Positions 26,061-34,744 of a stretch of 64,000 bases of DNA are shown here, piece after piece. Below the pieces are notes generated by a model. The model had not been told where the DNA came from. It searched no databases and saw nothing but the letters and a program-made list of their open reading frames with translations. Numbering within the stretch: position 1 is the first letter of the stretch; the number at the start of each line of letters is the position of its first letter. A program made the translations under genes and the position numbers. Source of the stretch: CAXBPY01 sp003455275 (lineage in GTDB: Bacteria; Bacteroidota; Bacteroidia; Chitinophagales; UBA10324); the NCBI GenBank assembly GCA_963977675.1, contig CAXBPY010000005.1, forward strand, positions 1 through 64,000, written 5' to 3'.

Positions 26061-26882
26061 TTTTTTTTCAAAAACAATTGCACACCAATTGTCTTTTTCA
26101 AGCGAGGTGACCGGTGAAAGAGAATTATTCCCGGCGTGCTCAATTATCATCTCTTTATCTGACGGAAGAAATCCACTGCAAAACATTTTCCCTTCTTGTT
26201 TCAACAGTTTCTGAAGAGGCGAAAGAAATTCAAGAATTACATTGCGATTGATGTTGGCCAGTATGATATCGAATTCATTTCCGGATGATGGAGGCTGATT
26301 AAAATATTGAGGAATGCAATTCGCACATTTATTCATTTCAAAATTTTCTATCATGTTTTCATAAGCCCACTCTTCATTATCAATGGCCAGAATTTTTTTT
26401 GCGCCGAGTTTTTCTGCCATAATGCTGAGTATTCCGGTTCCGGCACCAAAATCAAAAACATTCGCCGAAGGAAAATTGCTTTTGTATTTTAACATCAGCT
26501 GAATCATCATATGAGTAGTGGCATGATGCCCGGTCCCGAATGACATTTTCGGCTGAATGATTATTTCTATTGGAAAATTTTTTTCTGAATTATGAAAAAT
26601 TGTTCTTACTAAAACCTCATGTTCAATTTCTATCGGTGAAATTTTGCTTTCCCATTCTTCGTTCCAGTTTTTTTCATGAATAATTTCAGGGGAAGGAAAA
26701 CGAATTCCTAAAGCATCGATTTGATTAATTAATTCCCGCGGAATTTTTTCTGTTTCAGGTATAAATGCTACTAACGAATTTTCTTCCTCGATAAACCCGG
26801 AAAAATTATTTTCTGAAAGCAGCGCTATCAGCATTTCACACTGAGATGGATTGCAGTTGAACTTATAAGAGTGAAAAATCAT
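26055..26882 (-). CDS. prmA: Ribosomal protein L11 methyltransferase
   Basis: 275 residues. PrmA methylates ribosomal protein L11 using S-adenosylmethionine. The N-terminal domain is followed by the class I methyltransferase core: motif I VFDFGAGTGILSIMAEKLG (about 151-169), the acidic residue at the end of beta 2 in ILAIDNEEWA, and the PrmA-type motif IILANINRNVILEFL in place of NPPY. The preceding segment IIIQPKMSFGTGHHATTHMMI (about 115-135) is the PrmA signature. In many Bacteroidota it lies next to tpiA; here a T9SS gene separates the two. Confidence 0.93.
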   Translation of the reverse strand: MIFHSYKFNCNPSQCEMLIALLSENNFSGFIEEENSLVAFIPETEKIPRELINQIDALGIRFPSPEIIHEKNWNEEWESKISPIEIEHEVLVRTIFHNSEKNFPIEIIIQPKMSFGTGHHATTHMMIQLMLKYKSNFPSANVFDFGAGTGILSIMAEKLGAKKILAIDNEEWAYENMIENFEMNKCANCIPQYFNQPPSSGNEFDIILANINRNVILEFLSPLQKLLKQEGKMFCSGFLPSDKEMIIEHAGNNSLSPVTSLEKDNWCAIVFEKKL

Positions 26883-26911
26883 GGACTGAAAATATTCCTT
26901 CCCGGTGATTT

Positions 26912-29900
26912 TTATTCTGCAAAAATAATTTTCCGTGTTTGTGTTTCTCCATTTACAGTTAATGCAACCAGGTAAATGCCGCTGGCAATTTTCAAATCAG
27001 TTTTATTGATCATGAATGACCATGAACCTTCCTCTTGATAAATATCATTCTCGGTACCTTCAATTATTCTTCCGGTTACATCGAGCAATTTCACATTCAC
27101 AATTCCTTCGGTATAAAGATTATAATTTATAAAAAACACATCACTGGATGGATTTGGAGAAACAGTGAAATCAAAATTCAGATTCGATTTCGGTTCTAGT
27201 TTAACGCTACCGGTTTTGGTTATTGTAAACTGATCAGGAATGCTTCCGTCTGAAGCAACAAACTTGCAGGTAAGAACATCGCCACTTACATCAATCGCAA
27301 TAGAGCAGGAAAAAGTATTATTTGAATAAAACATACAGGGCATGGGCCAGTCAGGTTTGGTTGTACCCGGTGTTTTTCCTCCTGTTCCGCACACAGCATA
27401 AATAGTTCCGTCATAGGGCGGAGTTTTTGTAAAAGCGTTTGTCGCCGAACTCACCTTCATTGCCGGTGTAAAAGTGTTCGCTAATCCATAATGACCTTTT
27501 ATCAGGTAACTTCTTTCATTTACATGCGAATGACCGCATAGCACAAGATCGACATGGTACTGTTCTAACAATGGATTTATTTTCTGACGCATGTCAATTA
27601 ATTCAGTTTCTGTATCGCTGTCATGGGAACCTTTTGTGTATGGAGCATGATGAAAGTATACAATTGTCCAGCGCTGTGTGTTAGCGGCTAAATCATTTTG
27701 AAGCCACAAATACATGGGGCTGGTTGAACTATTGAGAGAACCATAGCTATCGAGGGCTACGAAATGAATGTTTGCATAATTGTATGAATAATATTTTTCA
27801 GTACCGGATGCAACACCACCGCTCTCTGCTGCTGTAGGCATATTAAATATATCAAAGTAAGGCCAGTTGGTGGTAAGGGCGGTGGAACTCTGATAACCCA
27901 CATTGTTGTAATCATGATTTCCCGGAGCAGGCATTACCGGAAAATGTTTGAACGGAGAAGAGAAATATCCGAACACATTGGTTTGATATTGTGCATCTGT
28001 TCCGTTTTCATACGCATTGTCTCCGAGGAACAAGAATAAATTTGTATTAGTGCTTCCGGCATTAGCCAGATATGCATCGCGCACCGAACTTTCAATTGTG
28101 GTTCCTGCACCAAAATCACCAAGCGCCCATATGCGAACTGAAGATGTAGATCCTGTAACTGGTGCAGTGAAAAAATAATTTTCAGCATCACCTTGCAACA
28201 CCGTGTTACTGTTGCCAATTTGATAATAATATTTTGCTCCCGGATTCAGATTGCTGAGCTGTACAGTATGCTCTGTTGTGATAGTTGGATTTACAATAGA
28301 CAATGGATAATTTCCGAGTGCACTTCCATAAGACACCTTGCTATCCGTTGCAATATCAGTTCTCCATTTGATTACAATTCCTGAAGAAGTAACTGAATTG
28401 AGATAAGCGCCACGAATAATTAAAGCCGGAGAAGCTGTTGTCGTAAAATTGGAAGTGGAGGAAAACGCTGTATTACCGGAAGGGCAAACTGTTTGCACCT
28501 GAAATTGATATTGTGTAGAAGATTTTAAGTTTGAAACTGTAACAGAATTTACTGATGAGGAAATGGTGTTCCAGTTAATAGCGCCTGATTCTTTATATTG
28601 AATATTATAAGTTATTGCTCCCGGAACAGAGTTCCACCAAAGAGTTTCAGAAGAAGAAGAAACTGACGAGGCTGTTAAAGTTGCGGGAGATGTACACAAT
28701 AAACCAATATTGAACGGAGCGCCGCTGTTCCAGTTCCAGTTACTTCCCACTATCGACCCGGTTGCTGAAATGCCAACATTCGATACAGAAGTTCCACAGT
28801 TGTCATTCATTCCCCAGCGGGCGATCAAGCCAGCCGGCGCCGAAGTGATTTGTGCATTGATGTTGTTTTGTATTTCAGCTGGCGTGCGGGCATAATTCCA
28901 GATGCGTGCTTCATCAATTCTTCCTTTGAAATATCCGGCCGCAGTTCCTGCAGAGTTCAAAGCGGTTCCAATTGCGGCATGCTCAATACTTGAGGATTGT
29001 GGCGCACTGTTTACAGCAAGAGTTGTTTCAAGATTGCCATTAAGATAAATTTTCCAATTGGCTCCATCATAAGAAACAGCAACATGGTACCATACATTGG
29101 ATTGAATGGCAGTTACTCCAGCAACAGGATGATTGGTTCCCGGCGAAGCTTGGCCGGTACCTTCCTCAAAATCTGCTACTATTTTATTGTCTGTTGACCT
29201 CAACCCAAGAAAATAATTTACATCCTTGGTTGTTCCATCCGTTCCATCACCTCTTCCTTTAGTAATGATTGGAACAGCAGTGACTCCCCCGGTTCCGGTA
29301 GTTGTAGTGGTGCCGGTTCCTTCTCTGATAAACCAACACTCAAGTGTAAATTGCGATGAATTTAGTGAGGCATTATTTCCGAAAGTGATATAAGAATTTG
29401 TTCCTGTGAATTGTACAGATGAATTCGCAGTAAGGGGTGTAAATGTTGTTCCTGCAACCCACAACGGTGTATTTATCAAGGTTCCGTTAACAATAGTTCC
29501 TGCGGAACCTGAATTGGTTGCAACTGTTCCTGAAGTAGAATTTAAACCATAGCGTCCGATCAATCCGGCTGCGCTGGAAATTTGTAACGCAAGATTGTTT
29601 TGAATTTCTGACTGGCTTCTGGCGTAATTCCATATTCTGACTTCATCCATTTTTCCATTAAAGTAACCAGATGGTGTTCCGCTTGAATTCAGTGCAGAAG
29701 CAATTGAAGCATGCTGGATACTTAATGATTGCGGCAGGCGATTAACTGTAAGTGATGACTCAAGATTTCCGTTGAGATAAATTTTCCAGATGGATCCATC
29801 ATATGTAGCCGCAGCATGATACCAAACATTATTGCACAGAGCAGTAACTCCGTAAACCGGATGGTTTAGTCCGGGGCTTGGCTGTCCGGTTCCTTCTTCA

Positions 29901-30223
29901 AAGTCTGCACACAATACATTGTTCGATGAATTGATGCCAAGGAAATAATTCATATCCAAATTACTTCCATCTGATTCGCCCCTACCTTTTGCAATCAATG
30001 GAATTCCGCTGGTGATTCCCCCGGAGCCGGTGCTCGCACCAGTTCCATTTCCGGCTATATAAAACCAGCATTCAAGCGTGAATGAACCGGAGCCTAATCC
30101 TGCAGCACTCCCGAATGTGACATACTGGCTACTGCCATTAAATGATAAACTCTTTTGTGAAAATGAATTGACCGCTGAGAAGAAAATTAAACCAATTGAA
30201 AGAAAGGTTTTATAAATTTTCAT
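26912..30223 (-). CDS. T9SS-sorted LamG/purple-acid-phosphatase-like protein
   Basis: 1,103 residues. A signal peptide (1-22, ending NSFSQ) is followed by two near-identical LamG/concanavalin-like domains (about 24-235 and 260-475, FTLECWF ... NVWYHAAATYDGSIWKIYLNG ... DEVRIWNYARS). An Fn3 domain (about 512-600), a second Fn3/purple-acid-phosphatase N-terminal domain (about 602-690) and a metallophosphoesterase domain (about 695-960) come next. The five phosphoesterase motifs are visible: GDFGAG, GDNAYENG, GNHDYN, HHAP and GHSHVNER. The last 75 residues form a type A sorting domain (FTVSPNPSSDVFFINY ... KIIFAE). It should be an outer-surface metallophosphatase with carbohydrate- or ligand-binding LamG modules. 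Substrate unknown. It sits between prmA and tpiA on the same strand. Confidence 0.88.
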   Translation of the reverse strand: MKIYKTFLSIGLIFFSAVNSFSQKSLSFNGSSQYVTFGSAAGLGSGSFTLECWFYIAGNGTGASTGSGGITSGIPLIAKGRGESDGSNLDMNYFLGINSSNNVLCADFEEGTGQPSPGLNHPVYGVTALCNNVWYHAAATYDGSIWKIYLNGNLESSLTVNRLPQSLSIQHASIASALNSSGTPSGYFNGKMDEVRIWNYARSQSEIQNNLALQISSAAGLIGRYGLNSTSGTVATNSGSAGTIVNGTLINTPLWVAGTTFTPLTANSSVQFTGTNSYITFGNNASLNSSQFTLECWFIREGTGTTTTTGTGGVTAVPIITKGRGDGTDGTTKDVNYFLGLRSTDNKIVADFEEGTGQASPGTNHPVAGVTAIQSNVWYHVAVSYDGANWKIYLNGNLETTLAVNSAPQSSSIEHAAIGTALNSAGTAAGYFKGRIDEARIWNYARTPAEIQNNINAQITSAPAGLIARWGMNDNCGTSVSNVGISATGSIVGSNWNWNSGAPFNIGLLCTSPATLTASSVSSSSETLWWNSVPGAITYNIQYKESGAINWNTISSSVNSVTVSNLKSSTQYQFQVQTVCPSGNTAFSSTSNFTTTASPALIIRGAYLNSVTSSGIVIKWRTDIATDSKVSYGSALGNYPLSIVNPTITTEHTVQLSNLNPGAKYYYQIGNSNTVLQGDAENYFFTAPVTGSTSSVRIWALGDFGAGTTIESSVRDAYLANAGSTNTNLFLFLGDNAYENGTDAQYQTNVFGYFSSPFKHFPVMPAPGNHDYNNVGYQSSTALTTNWPYFDIFNMPTAAESGGVASGTEKYYSYNYANIHFVALDSYGSLNSSTSPMYLWLQNDLAANTQRWTIVYFHHAPYTKGSHDSDTETELIDMRQKINPLLEQYHVDLVLCGHSHVNERSYLIKGHYGLANTFTPAMKVSSATNAFTKTPPYDGTIYAVCGTGGKTPGTTKPDWPMPCMFYSNNTFSCSIAIDVSGDVLTCKFVASDGSIPDQFTITKTGSVKLEPKSNLNFDFTVSPNPSSDVFFINYNLYTEGIVNVKLLDVTGRIIEGTENDIYQEEGSWSFMINKTDLKIASGIYLVALTVNGETQTRKIIFAE

Positions 30224-30300
30224 GCCTTTGAAATTTTATTTCAAGGTGAAATTTAAAAATATTTTTAAAGGCAAAACTGAATTTGCTATTAGCGGTTTCT

Positions 30301-31062
30301 TCAGAAACTATTTGCAATCGCAATAAAATCCTCAGCGACTAATGCTGCACCGCCAATCAAGCCTCCATCAACATCAGGTTGCGAGAATAACTCTTTTGCA
30401 TTGGAGGGTTTGCAACTTCCGCCATAAAGAATTGAAATGTTGGTTGCTGTTTCCAAATCATACTGATGAGCAAGTGCTTTGCGTATGTGAGCATGCATCT
30501 CTTGCGCTTGTTCAGTAGTTGCAGTTTTACCTGTACCGATTGCCCAAACCGGTTCATAGGCAATTACAGTTTTTGAGATTTGTTCTTTTGAAAGATGAAA
30601 CAAGCTTTCTCGAATTTGTTTGCTGATCAATTCAAGATGAGTATTGGCTTCGCGAATTTCAAGCGGCTCACCGCAGCAGAAAATTGGAATGAGGTTGTGC
30701 TTAAGTGCGGAGTCAACTTTTTTTGCAAGCTGTTCGTGTGTTTCATTGAAATACATTCTTCGTTCACTGTGACCGATTATCACGAATGAAGCGCCGCAAC
30801 TTTTAAGCATTGCACAAGATGTTTCTCCGGTGAAAGCGCCCTGTTCTTCCCAATGGCAATTTTGTCCTCCGGTATGAATGTGTTTATGCTCATCTGTGAG
30901 TTTCGATGCTTTGTGAAGATGAATAAACGGAGTACAAAAAATGATCTCTGTAGTTTTGTTTTTTTCTTTTTCAAAAAGCCTGATGCACGATTCAATCAGG
31001 TCAATTCCCTCTTTGTAATTTTTGTGCATCTTCCAGTTGCCGGCTACAATTTTTTTTCGCAT
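30301..31062 (-). CDS. tpiA: Triosephosphate isomerase
   Basis: 253 residues, the usual length. It interconverts dihydroxyacetone phosphate and glyceraldehyde 3-phosphate in glycolysis. NWKMHKNYKEG holds the catalytic Lys (residue 11, KMH), VIIGHSERRMYF the electrophilic His, and VIAYEPVWAIGTGKTAT the catalytic Glu of the signature motif. The phosphate-binding glycines ILYGGSCKPSN and DVDGGLIGGAAL are also present. It starts 10 bp after the stop of the GlmU-like gene on the same strand, so the two form an operon from the promoter at about 32270-32300. Confidence 0.97.
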   Translation of the reverse strand: MRKKIVAGNWKMHKNYKEGIDLIESCIRLFEKEKNKTTEIIFCTPFIHLHKASKLTDEHKHIHTGGQNCHWEEQGAFTGETSCAMLKSCGASFVIIGHSERRMYFNETHEQLAKKVDSALKHNLIPIFCCGEPLEIREANTHLELISKQIRESLFHLSKEQISKTVIAYEPVWAIGTGKTATTEQAQEMHAHIRKALAHQYDLETATNISILYGGSCKPSNAKELFSQPDVDGGLIGGAALVAEDFIAIANSF

Positions 31063-31072
31063 AAAAAAATTT

Positions 31073-32254
31073 TTATCTGTCTTTCAGGTTATAAATGTGT
31101 GTTAGAATTTTTTTCTCTTCTTCAGTCAATTCAATTTTTCTTCTTTCCATAACCAGCTGAGCTACTTTAAGAGATTTTGCAATTGAATAATCAGTAAACC
31201 CGTTAGCTCCGCCCCAACTAAATGACGGAATAAACTGTCGCGGAAAACCGTCTCCAAAAATATTTGAACTCACACCGACAACGGTTCCGGTGTTAAACAT
31301 CGTATTGATGCCACACTTACTATGGTCGCCCATCATTAATCCGCAGAATTGCTCGCCGGTGTTTTCAAAACTTTGGGAAGCATAATTCCACTGCTTCACC
31401 ATGCTGTAATCATTTTTCAAATTGCTGTTGTTGGTGTCAGCACCAAGGTTGCACCATTCGCCAATAACAGAGTTGCCGAGATAACCTTCGTGCGCTTTGT
31501 TGCTGAACCCAAAAACTACTGAGTTTGTAACCTCGCCGCCTATTTTACAATGAGCGCCAATAGTAGTGGCGCCGTAAATTTTAGCCTGCATTTTTATTTC
31601 GCTGTAATCACCGAGTGAAAATGCGCCGCGAATGGTGGCACCTTCCATCACTTCAGAATTTTTTCCCAGATATATAACTCCCTTAGATGCATTTAAAGTT
31701 GCAAATTCCATTCTGGCTCCTTCTTCCAAAAAAATATTTTCGACTCCGATGATTTGATTGGTAGAAGAAATGGTTTGTGATTTTCTGCCGGCAGTGATCA
31801 GTTTGAAATCTTCAGCAATCGTCCAATCATTCCATTTAAATATTTGCCACTTCTGAGTGAGCAAACGATTGTTGAGTGAACTATTTTTTTTATTAAGTGA
31901 AGGAAGCTTTCCATTCGAAGAAAAATTTCTACCATCAGTTTCATCTAAACGAACTGCAATCAATTCGTCATCCGAAAAAATCGCTTCTCCTTTTTTCAGC
32001 GATGAAACTGATTTAAAAATTTCATCATCAGGAATCAAACTGCCTGAAATGAAAATATTGTCTGATGCAATTTCTGTAGGAAATTTTTCAGAAAGATAAT
32101 CCTGGGTAAGTGCAGATGTTTTGGCTGAAAATCTTTTCTCCCACTTTTCCCTTATAGTCAAAATTCCAATCCGTATTTCTGAAACTGGCCGGGTAAATGT
32201 GAATGGCAATAAATTTTTTCTTGCTGTGCTGTCAAATAAAACGATAGATGCCAT
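31073..32254 (-). CDS. GlmU-like nucleotidyltransferase / hexapeptide protein
   Basis: 393 residues. The N-terminal part (MASIVLFDSTARKNLLPFTFTRPVSEIRIGILTIREKWEK) lacks the usual GxGTRxxP/S nucleotide-binding loop of sugar nucleotidyltransferases but is typical of a degenerate GlmU-like family common in Bacteroidota. The C-terminal half (about 195-350) is a left-handed beta-helix of hexapeptide repeats (GVIYLGKNSEVMEGATIRGAFSLG, IGAHCKIGGEVTNSVVFG, LGADTNNSNLKND). The likely activity is a sugar-phosphate nucleotidyl or acyl transferase for cell-surface polysaccharides; the substrate cannot be read from the sequence. It leads the operon with tpiA and is divergent from the response regulator at 32372, with 117 bp between them. 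Confidence 0.85.
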   Translation of the reverse strand: MASIVLFDSTARKNLLPFTFTRPVSEIRIGILTIREKWEKRFSAKTSALTQDYLSEKFPTEIASDNIFISGSLIPDDEIFKSVSSLKKGEAIFSDDELIAVRLDETDGRNFSSNGKLPSLNKKNSSLNNRLLTQKWQIFKWNDWTIAEDFKLITAGRKSQTISSTNQIIGVENIFLEEGARMEFATLNASKGVIYLGKNSEVMEGATIRGAFSLGDYSEIKMQAKIYGATTIGAHCKIGGEVTNSVVFGFSNKAHEGYLGNSVIGEWCNLGADTNNSNLKNDYSMVKQWNYASQSFENTGEQFCGLMMGDHSKCGINTMFNTGTVVGVSSNIFGDGFPRQFIPSFSWGGANGFTDYSIAKSLKVAQLVMERRKIELTEEEKKILTHIYNLKDR

Positions 32255-32268
32255 TCTGTGATTTTCGG

Positions 32269-32299
32269 CAAATGTAAAATCGCCAATGAATCAGGACAA
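32269..32299 (-). promoter_or_regulatory. Candidate promoter of the glmU-like/tpiA operon
   Basis: On the minus strand a TACATTTG -7 element (32269-32276) matches the Bacteroidota consensus TAnnTTTG. A TTG at the -33 position lies 20 bp upstream (32297-32299). The start codon is 14 bp downstream, implying a very short leader. Confidence 0.65.
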
Positions 32300-32371
32300 T
32301 TCGAAATCGGCTTCTTAATTTTTTTAAGAATGATTTTGAATGAACAGTTACTTTCGTAAAAATTTCTAAGT

Positions 32372-32857
32372 ATGAAAATTTTTGTAATCGACGATGAGCA
32401 TTTCATGCGTGAATCATTAAAAGCATTTATCAATCAGAATTATCCGCTTGATGAAGTAACTGTTTTTGATAATGGTGCCGAGGCATTGGGACAACTATAT
32501 ACCAGACCTGACCTGGTAATACTTGATTATCATCTTAACCTCGATAACCATGAAGCCGAAAACGGAATAGAAATCCTGAAGAAAATTACAGCAGCATTTC
32601 CATCAATGCCGGTAATATTTCTTTCTGCGCAGGAGGACCCACGCGTAGCTGCTGATAGTATAAAGTACGGTGCATATGATTATGTTGTAAAGAACGAGAA
32701 CGCACATAACAGATTGCAATTGCTCTTCAAGAAAATTCATAGTTACAATCAATTAAATTCAAAATCAGGTTGGCATCAGACCTTGAACATTGTGCTCACG
32801 GTTTTGGTTGCCGGATTGATTCTTGGAATTATTGTAATGCGTATAATGGGTATGTAA
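32372..32857 (+). CDS. Response regulator receiver protein with C-terminal membrane helix
   Basis: 161 residues. The receiver domain (1-122) has the acidic pair Asp7/Asp8, phosphoacceptor Asp52 (VILDYH), Ser85 (FLSAQ) and Lys107 (YVVKNEN), so it should be phosphorylatable. There is no DNA-binding or enzymatic output domain. After a short polar linker the protein ends with a hydrophobic helix (about 138-158, LNIVLTVLVAGLILGIIVMRIM), which would anchor the receiver to the inner membrane on its cytoplasmic side. This arrangement is unusual. It stands alone, divergent from the GlmU-like gene, with no adjacent kinase; the closest kinases in the window are at 46-51 kb. A strong terminator follows. 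Confidence 0.87.
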   Translation: MKIFVIDDEHFMRESLKAFINQNYPLDEVTVFDNGAEALGQLYTRPDLVILDYHLNLDNHEAENGIEILKKITAAFPSMPVIFLSAQEDPRVAADSIKYGAYDYVVKNENAHNRLQLLFKKIHSYNQLNSKSGWHQTLNIVLTVLVAGLILGIIVMRIMGM

Positions 32858-32875
32858 AAAATATTTTCTGAAACA

Positions 32876-32912
32876 AAAATGCCCTTTCGAGATGAACGAA
32901 AGGGCATTTTTA
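32876..32912. terminator. Bidirectional intrinsic terminator
   Basis: A 14-bp perfect stem (32876-32889 with 32897-32910), 7-nt loop and A/T runs on both sides. It ends the receiver gene on the plus strand and the T9SS gene at 32929 on the minus strand. Confidence 0.92.
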
Positions 32913-32928
32913 TTTAGGCTAATTCGCT

Positions 32929-34590
32929 TTAGAATTTTTCAAACTTGCGATGAATTATCGTATTTCCTCCGTCTGAAATATTCAGGAAGTATATTCCCTG
33001 TGCAAGGTTTGAAACATCAGCATTCATCGTTTGAACACCAGCATGCACGAATGATGAATTCAAAATCATTTCTCTTCCTAACAAATCAGTTACTGAAAAA
33101 GTAATTTGCTTTTCACCGGAAATATTCAAATCGAAATAGATGACATTATCAGTTGGATTCGGATAAACATTCGTGAGTAGAATTTCTGGGGAGAAGGAGA
33201 GTGCCACAATGTTCGAATAAGAATAACTTCCATCAAGGTCAACTTGCTTCAGTCGGTAGTAACGAAATCCGGATTTCGCAGGTGATTTATGAATGAATGA
33301 ATAATGATGCTCAACTTCAGTGGTACCGTTTCCGGTCACTTCACCTATTTTCTCAAACAAAATATTTCCGTCAGTGATTGCGCCTGTTGAAACTTCGATT
33401 TCGAAGTAATGATTATTCTCTTCGCTTGAAGTTTTCCATTCCAATAATGCATCGAGGTCGTGATTGATTTTCTGGGCGGTGAATGAAGTCAGAGTTATTG
33501 GCAGTGTGGCGCCACTGAAACCGATACCGAAATCAGAAAATGAAGTTAGTGTTGAACGCTTCGCTGTAACAGTTCCTCCGGAAATGGATTGTGTCGCATT
33601 TGAGTGAACTCCGTAAGAATGCCAGTCAAGCGAACAATCATCTCGCTTAATAACTGCGCAATAAGTTGGACCCGGAGGGCTTACAGAATATCCTCGTTCA
33701 TTCAATGTAACATCGTAATCACCAGAGGTGGGTTGATTATCCGGCGTGAGTTTCCAATACCCGCCATCCAGTAAATTTGTGAGAGCAGTTCCATTTACAT
33801 ATGGACCATAACTTCCGCCATTGCCATTCAAGATGTTCGGAACAACTGAGCAACCGGTATTTGATGAAAAGAATTCTCCTGTAATGAAAATCGTTGGAGA
33901 GAGGTTATTGAATGTTAAAGTCGCGAGTTCATATTTCGTTGCTGTTCCTATTGGGAAATCAAATGTTCCATTGTTTATGTAGCGAACCATTTTTCCATTA
34001 ACATATGATGAATTCGAAAATCCGGTTACTGCTCCTGCCGTTGGATTGATAATGATAATCTTATTACCACCTGTTGAAATTAATCCGTTGAATAAATTCA
34101 GAACCCCATTAACGGTAAGATCGCCGCTTATTACAACTCCTGCAGCGTTATCAATTTTTACATTGGTGCACAAGAGAGACGGAATACTTTGAGCAGATGA
34201 TCCATTCAGAATAAGTGTTCCGCCGGTTTGTATATATCCTCCATTGTTCACAATGTTTCCGGTTACAGTAAAATTATTTGATGAAAGAACCAGGGATGCA
34301 AGTGCATCTGCAATTGTAAGATCATGACAAGTTGCATTAGCTGAGATCACCGGTTGATTAGTAGCGCTTCCCGGAATTGTTACATCAGTTGAAGAAGTTG
34401 GAATAATTCCTCCGCACCAGTTAGAAGCTACATTCCAGTCGACACTCGTTGTGCCAAGCCAATCTCCGGTGCTGCATTGTGCAATTGAATTTCTGCTGTT
34501 CAAGAACAAAATCATCATCACAGAAAGAACCGTGACGCAACTTGAAATTAATTTTGAGAAGAGAATTGATTGAGTGTAAATTTTTCTCAT
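32929..34590 (-). CDS. T9SS-sorted secreted protein
   Basis: 553 residues. A long hydrophobic signal peptide (about 8-38, cleaved after NSIAQ) leads to a surface-protein head beginning CSTGDWLGTTSVDWNVASNWCGG. A repetitive beta-rich stretch (TIPGSATNQPVIS ... VTGNIVNNGGYIQTGGTLILNG ... VNGVLNLFNGLI) suggests a parallel beta-helix. A Cys-containing segment and a linker with an Fn3-like end (YYRLKQVDLDGSYSYSNIVALSF) precede the C-terminal type A sorting domain (NVYPNPTDNVIYFDL ... GIYFLNISDGGNTIIHRKFEKF). It is expected on the cell surface or in the medium; no enzyme motif is visible. It stands alone, ended by a bidirectional terminator. Confidence 0.86.
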   Translation of the reverse strand: MRKIYTQSILFSKLISSCVTVLSVMMILFLNSRNSIAQCSTGDWLGTTSVDWNVASNWCGGIIPTSSTDVTIPGSATNQPVISANATCHDLTIADALASLVLSSNNFTVTGNIVNNGGYIQTGGTLILNGSSAQSIPSLLCTNVKIDNAAGVVISGDLTVNGVLNLFNGLISTGGNKIIIINPTAGAVTGFSNSSYVNGKMVRYINNGTFDFPIGTATKYELATLTFNNLSPTIFITGEFFSSNTGCSVVPNILNGNGGSYGPYVNGTALTNLLDGGYWKLTPDNQPTSGDYDVTLNERGYSVSPPGPTYCAVIKRDDCSLDWHSYGVHSNATQSISGGTVTAKRSTLTSFSDFGIGFSGATLPITLTSFTAQKINHDLDALLEWKTSSEENNHYFEIEVSTGAITDGNILFEKIGEVTGNGTTEVEHHYSFIHKSPAKSGFRYYRLKQVDLDGSYSYSNIVALSFSPEILLTNVYPNPTDNVIYFDLNISGEKQITFSVTDLLGREMILNSSFVHAGVQTMNADVSNLAQGIYFLNISDGGNTIIHRKFEKF

Positions 34591-34622
34591 GAGAATTTGT
34601 GTTTTGATATGAAAATGAATTA

Positions 34623-34640
34623 TCAGAAAACGGTTTCTGA
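34623..34640. repeat. Palindrome TCAGAAA-N4-TTTCTGA
   Basis: A 7-bp perfect dyad with a 4-nt spacer in the 154-bp gap between the M1 peptidase stop and the T9SS gene start at 34590 (both minus strand). No T-run follows on either strand, so it is more likely an operator than a terminator. Confidence 0.45.
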
Positions 34641-34744
34641 AAATTTATTACCGAATAAATCTAAACTAATTTCTGACGAATGGCAAAACAAATCCCCACA
34701 CTTTTCACGAGGGGGTATACAAATGAAGAATATCGCGATTAATA

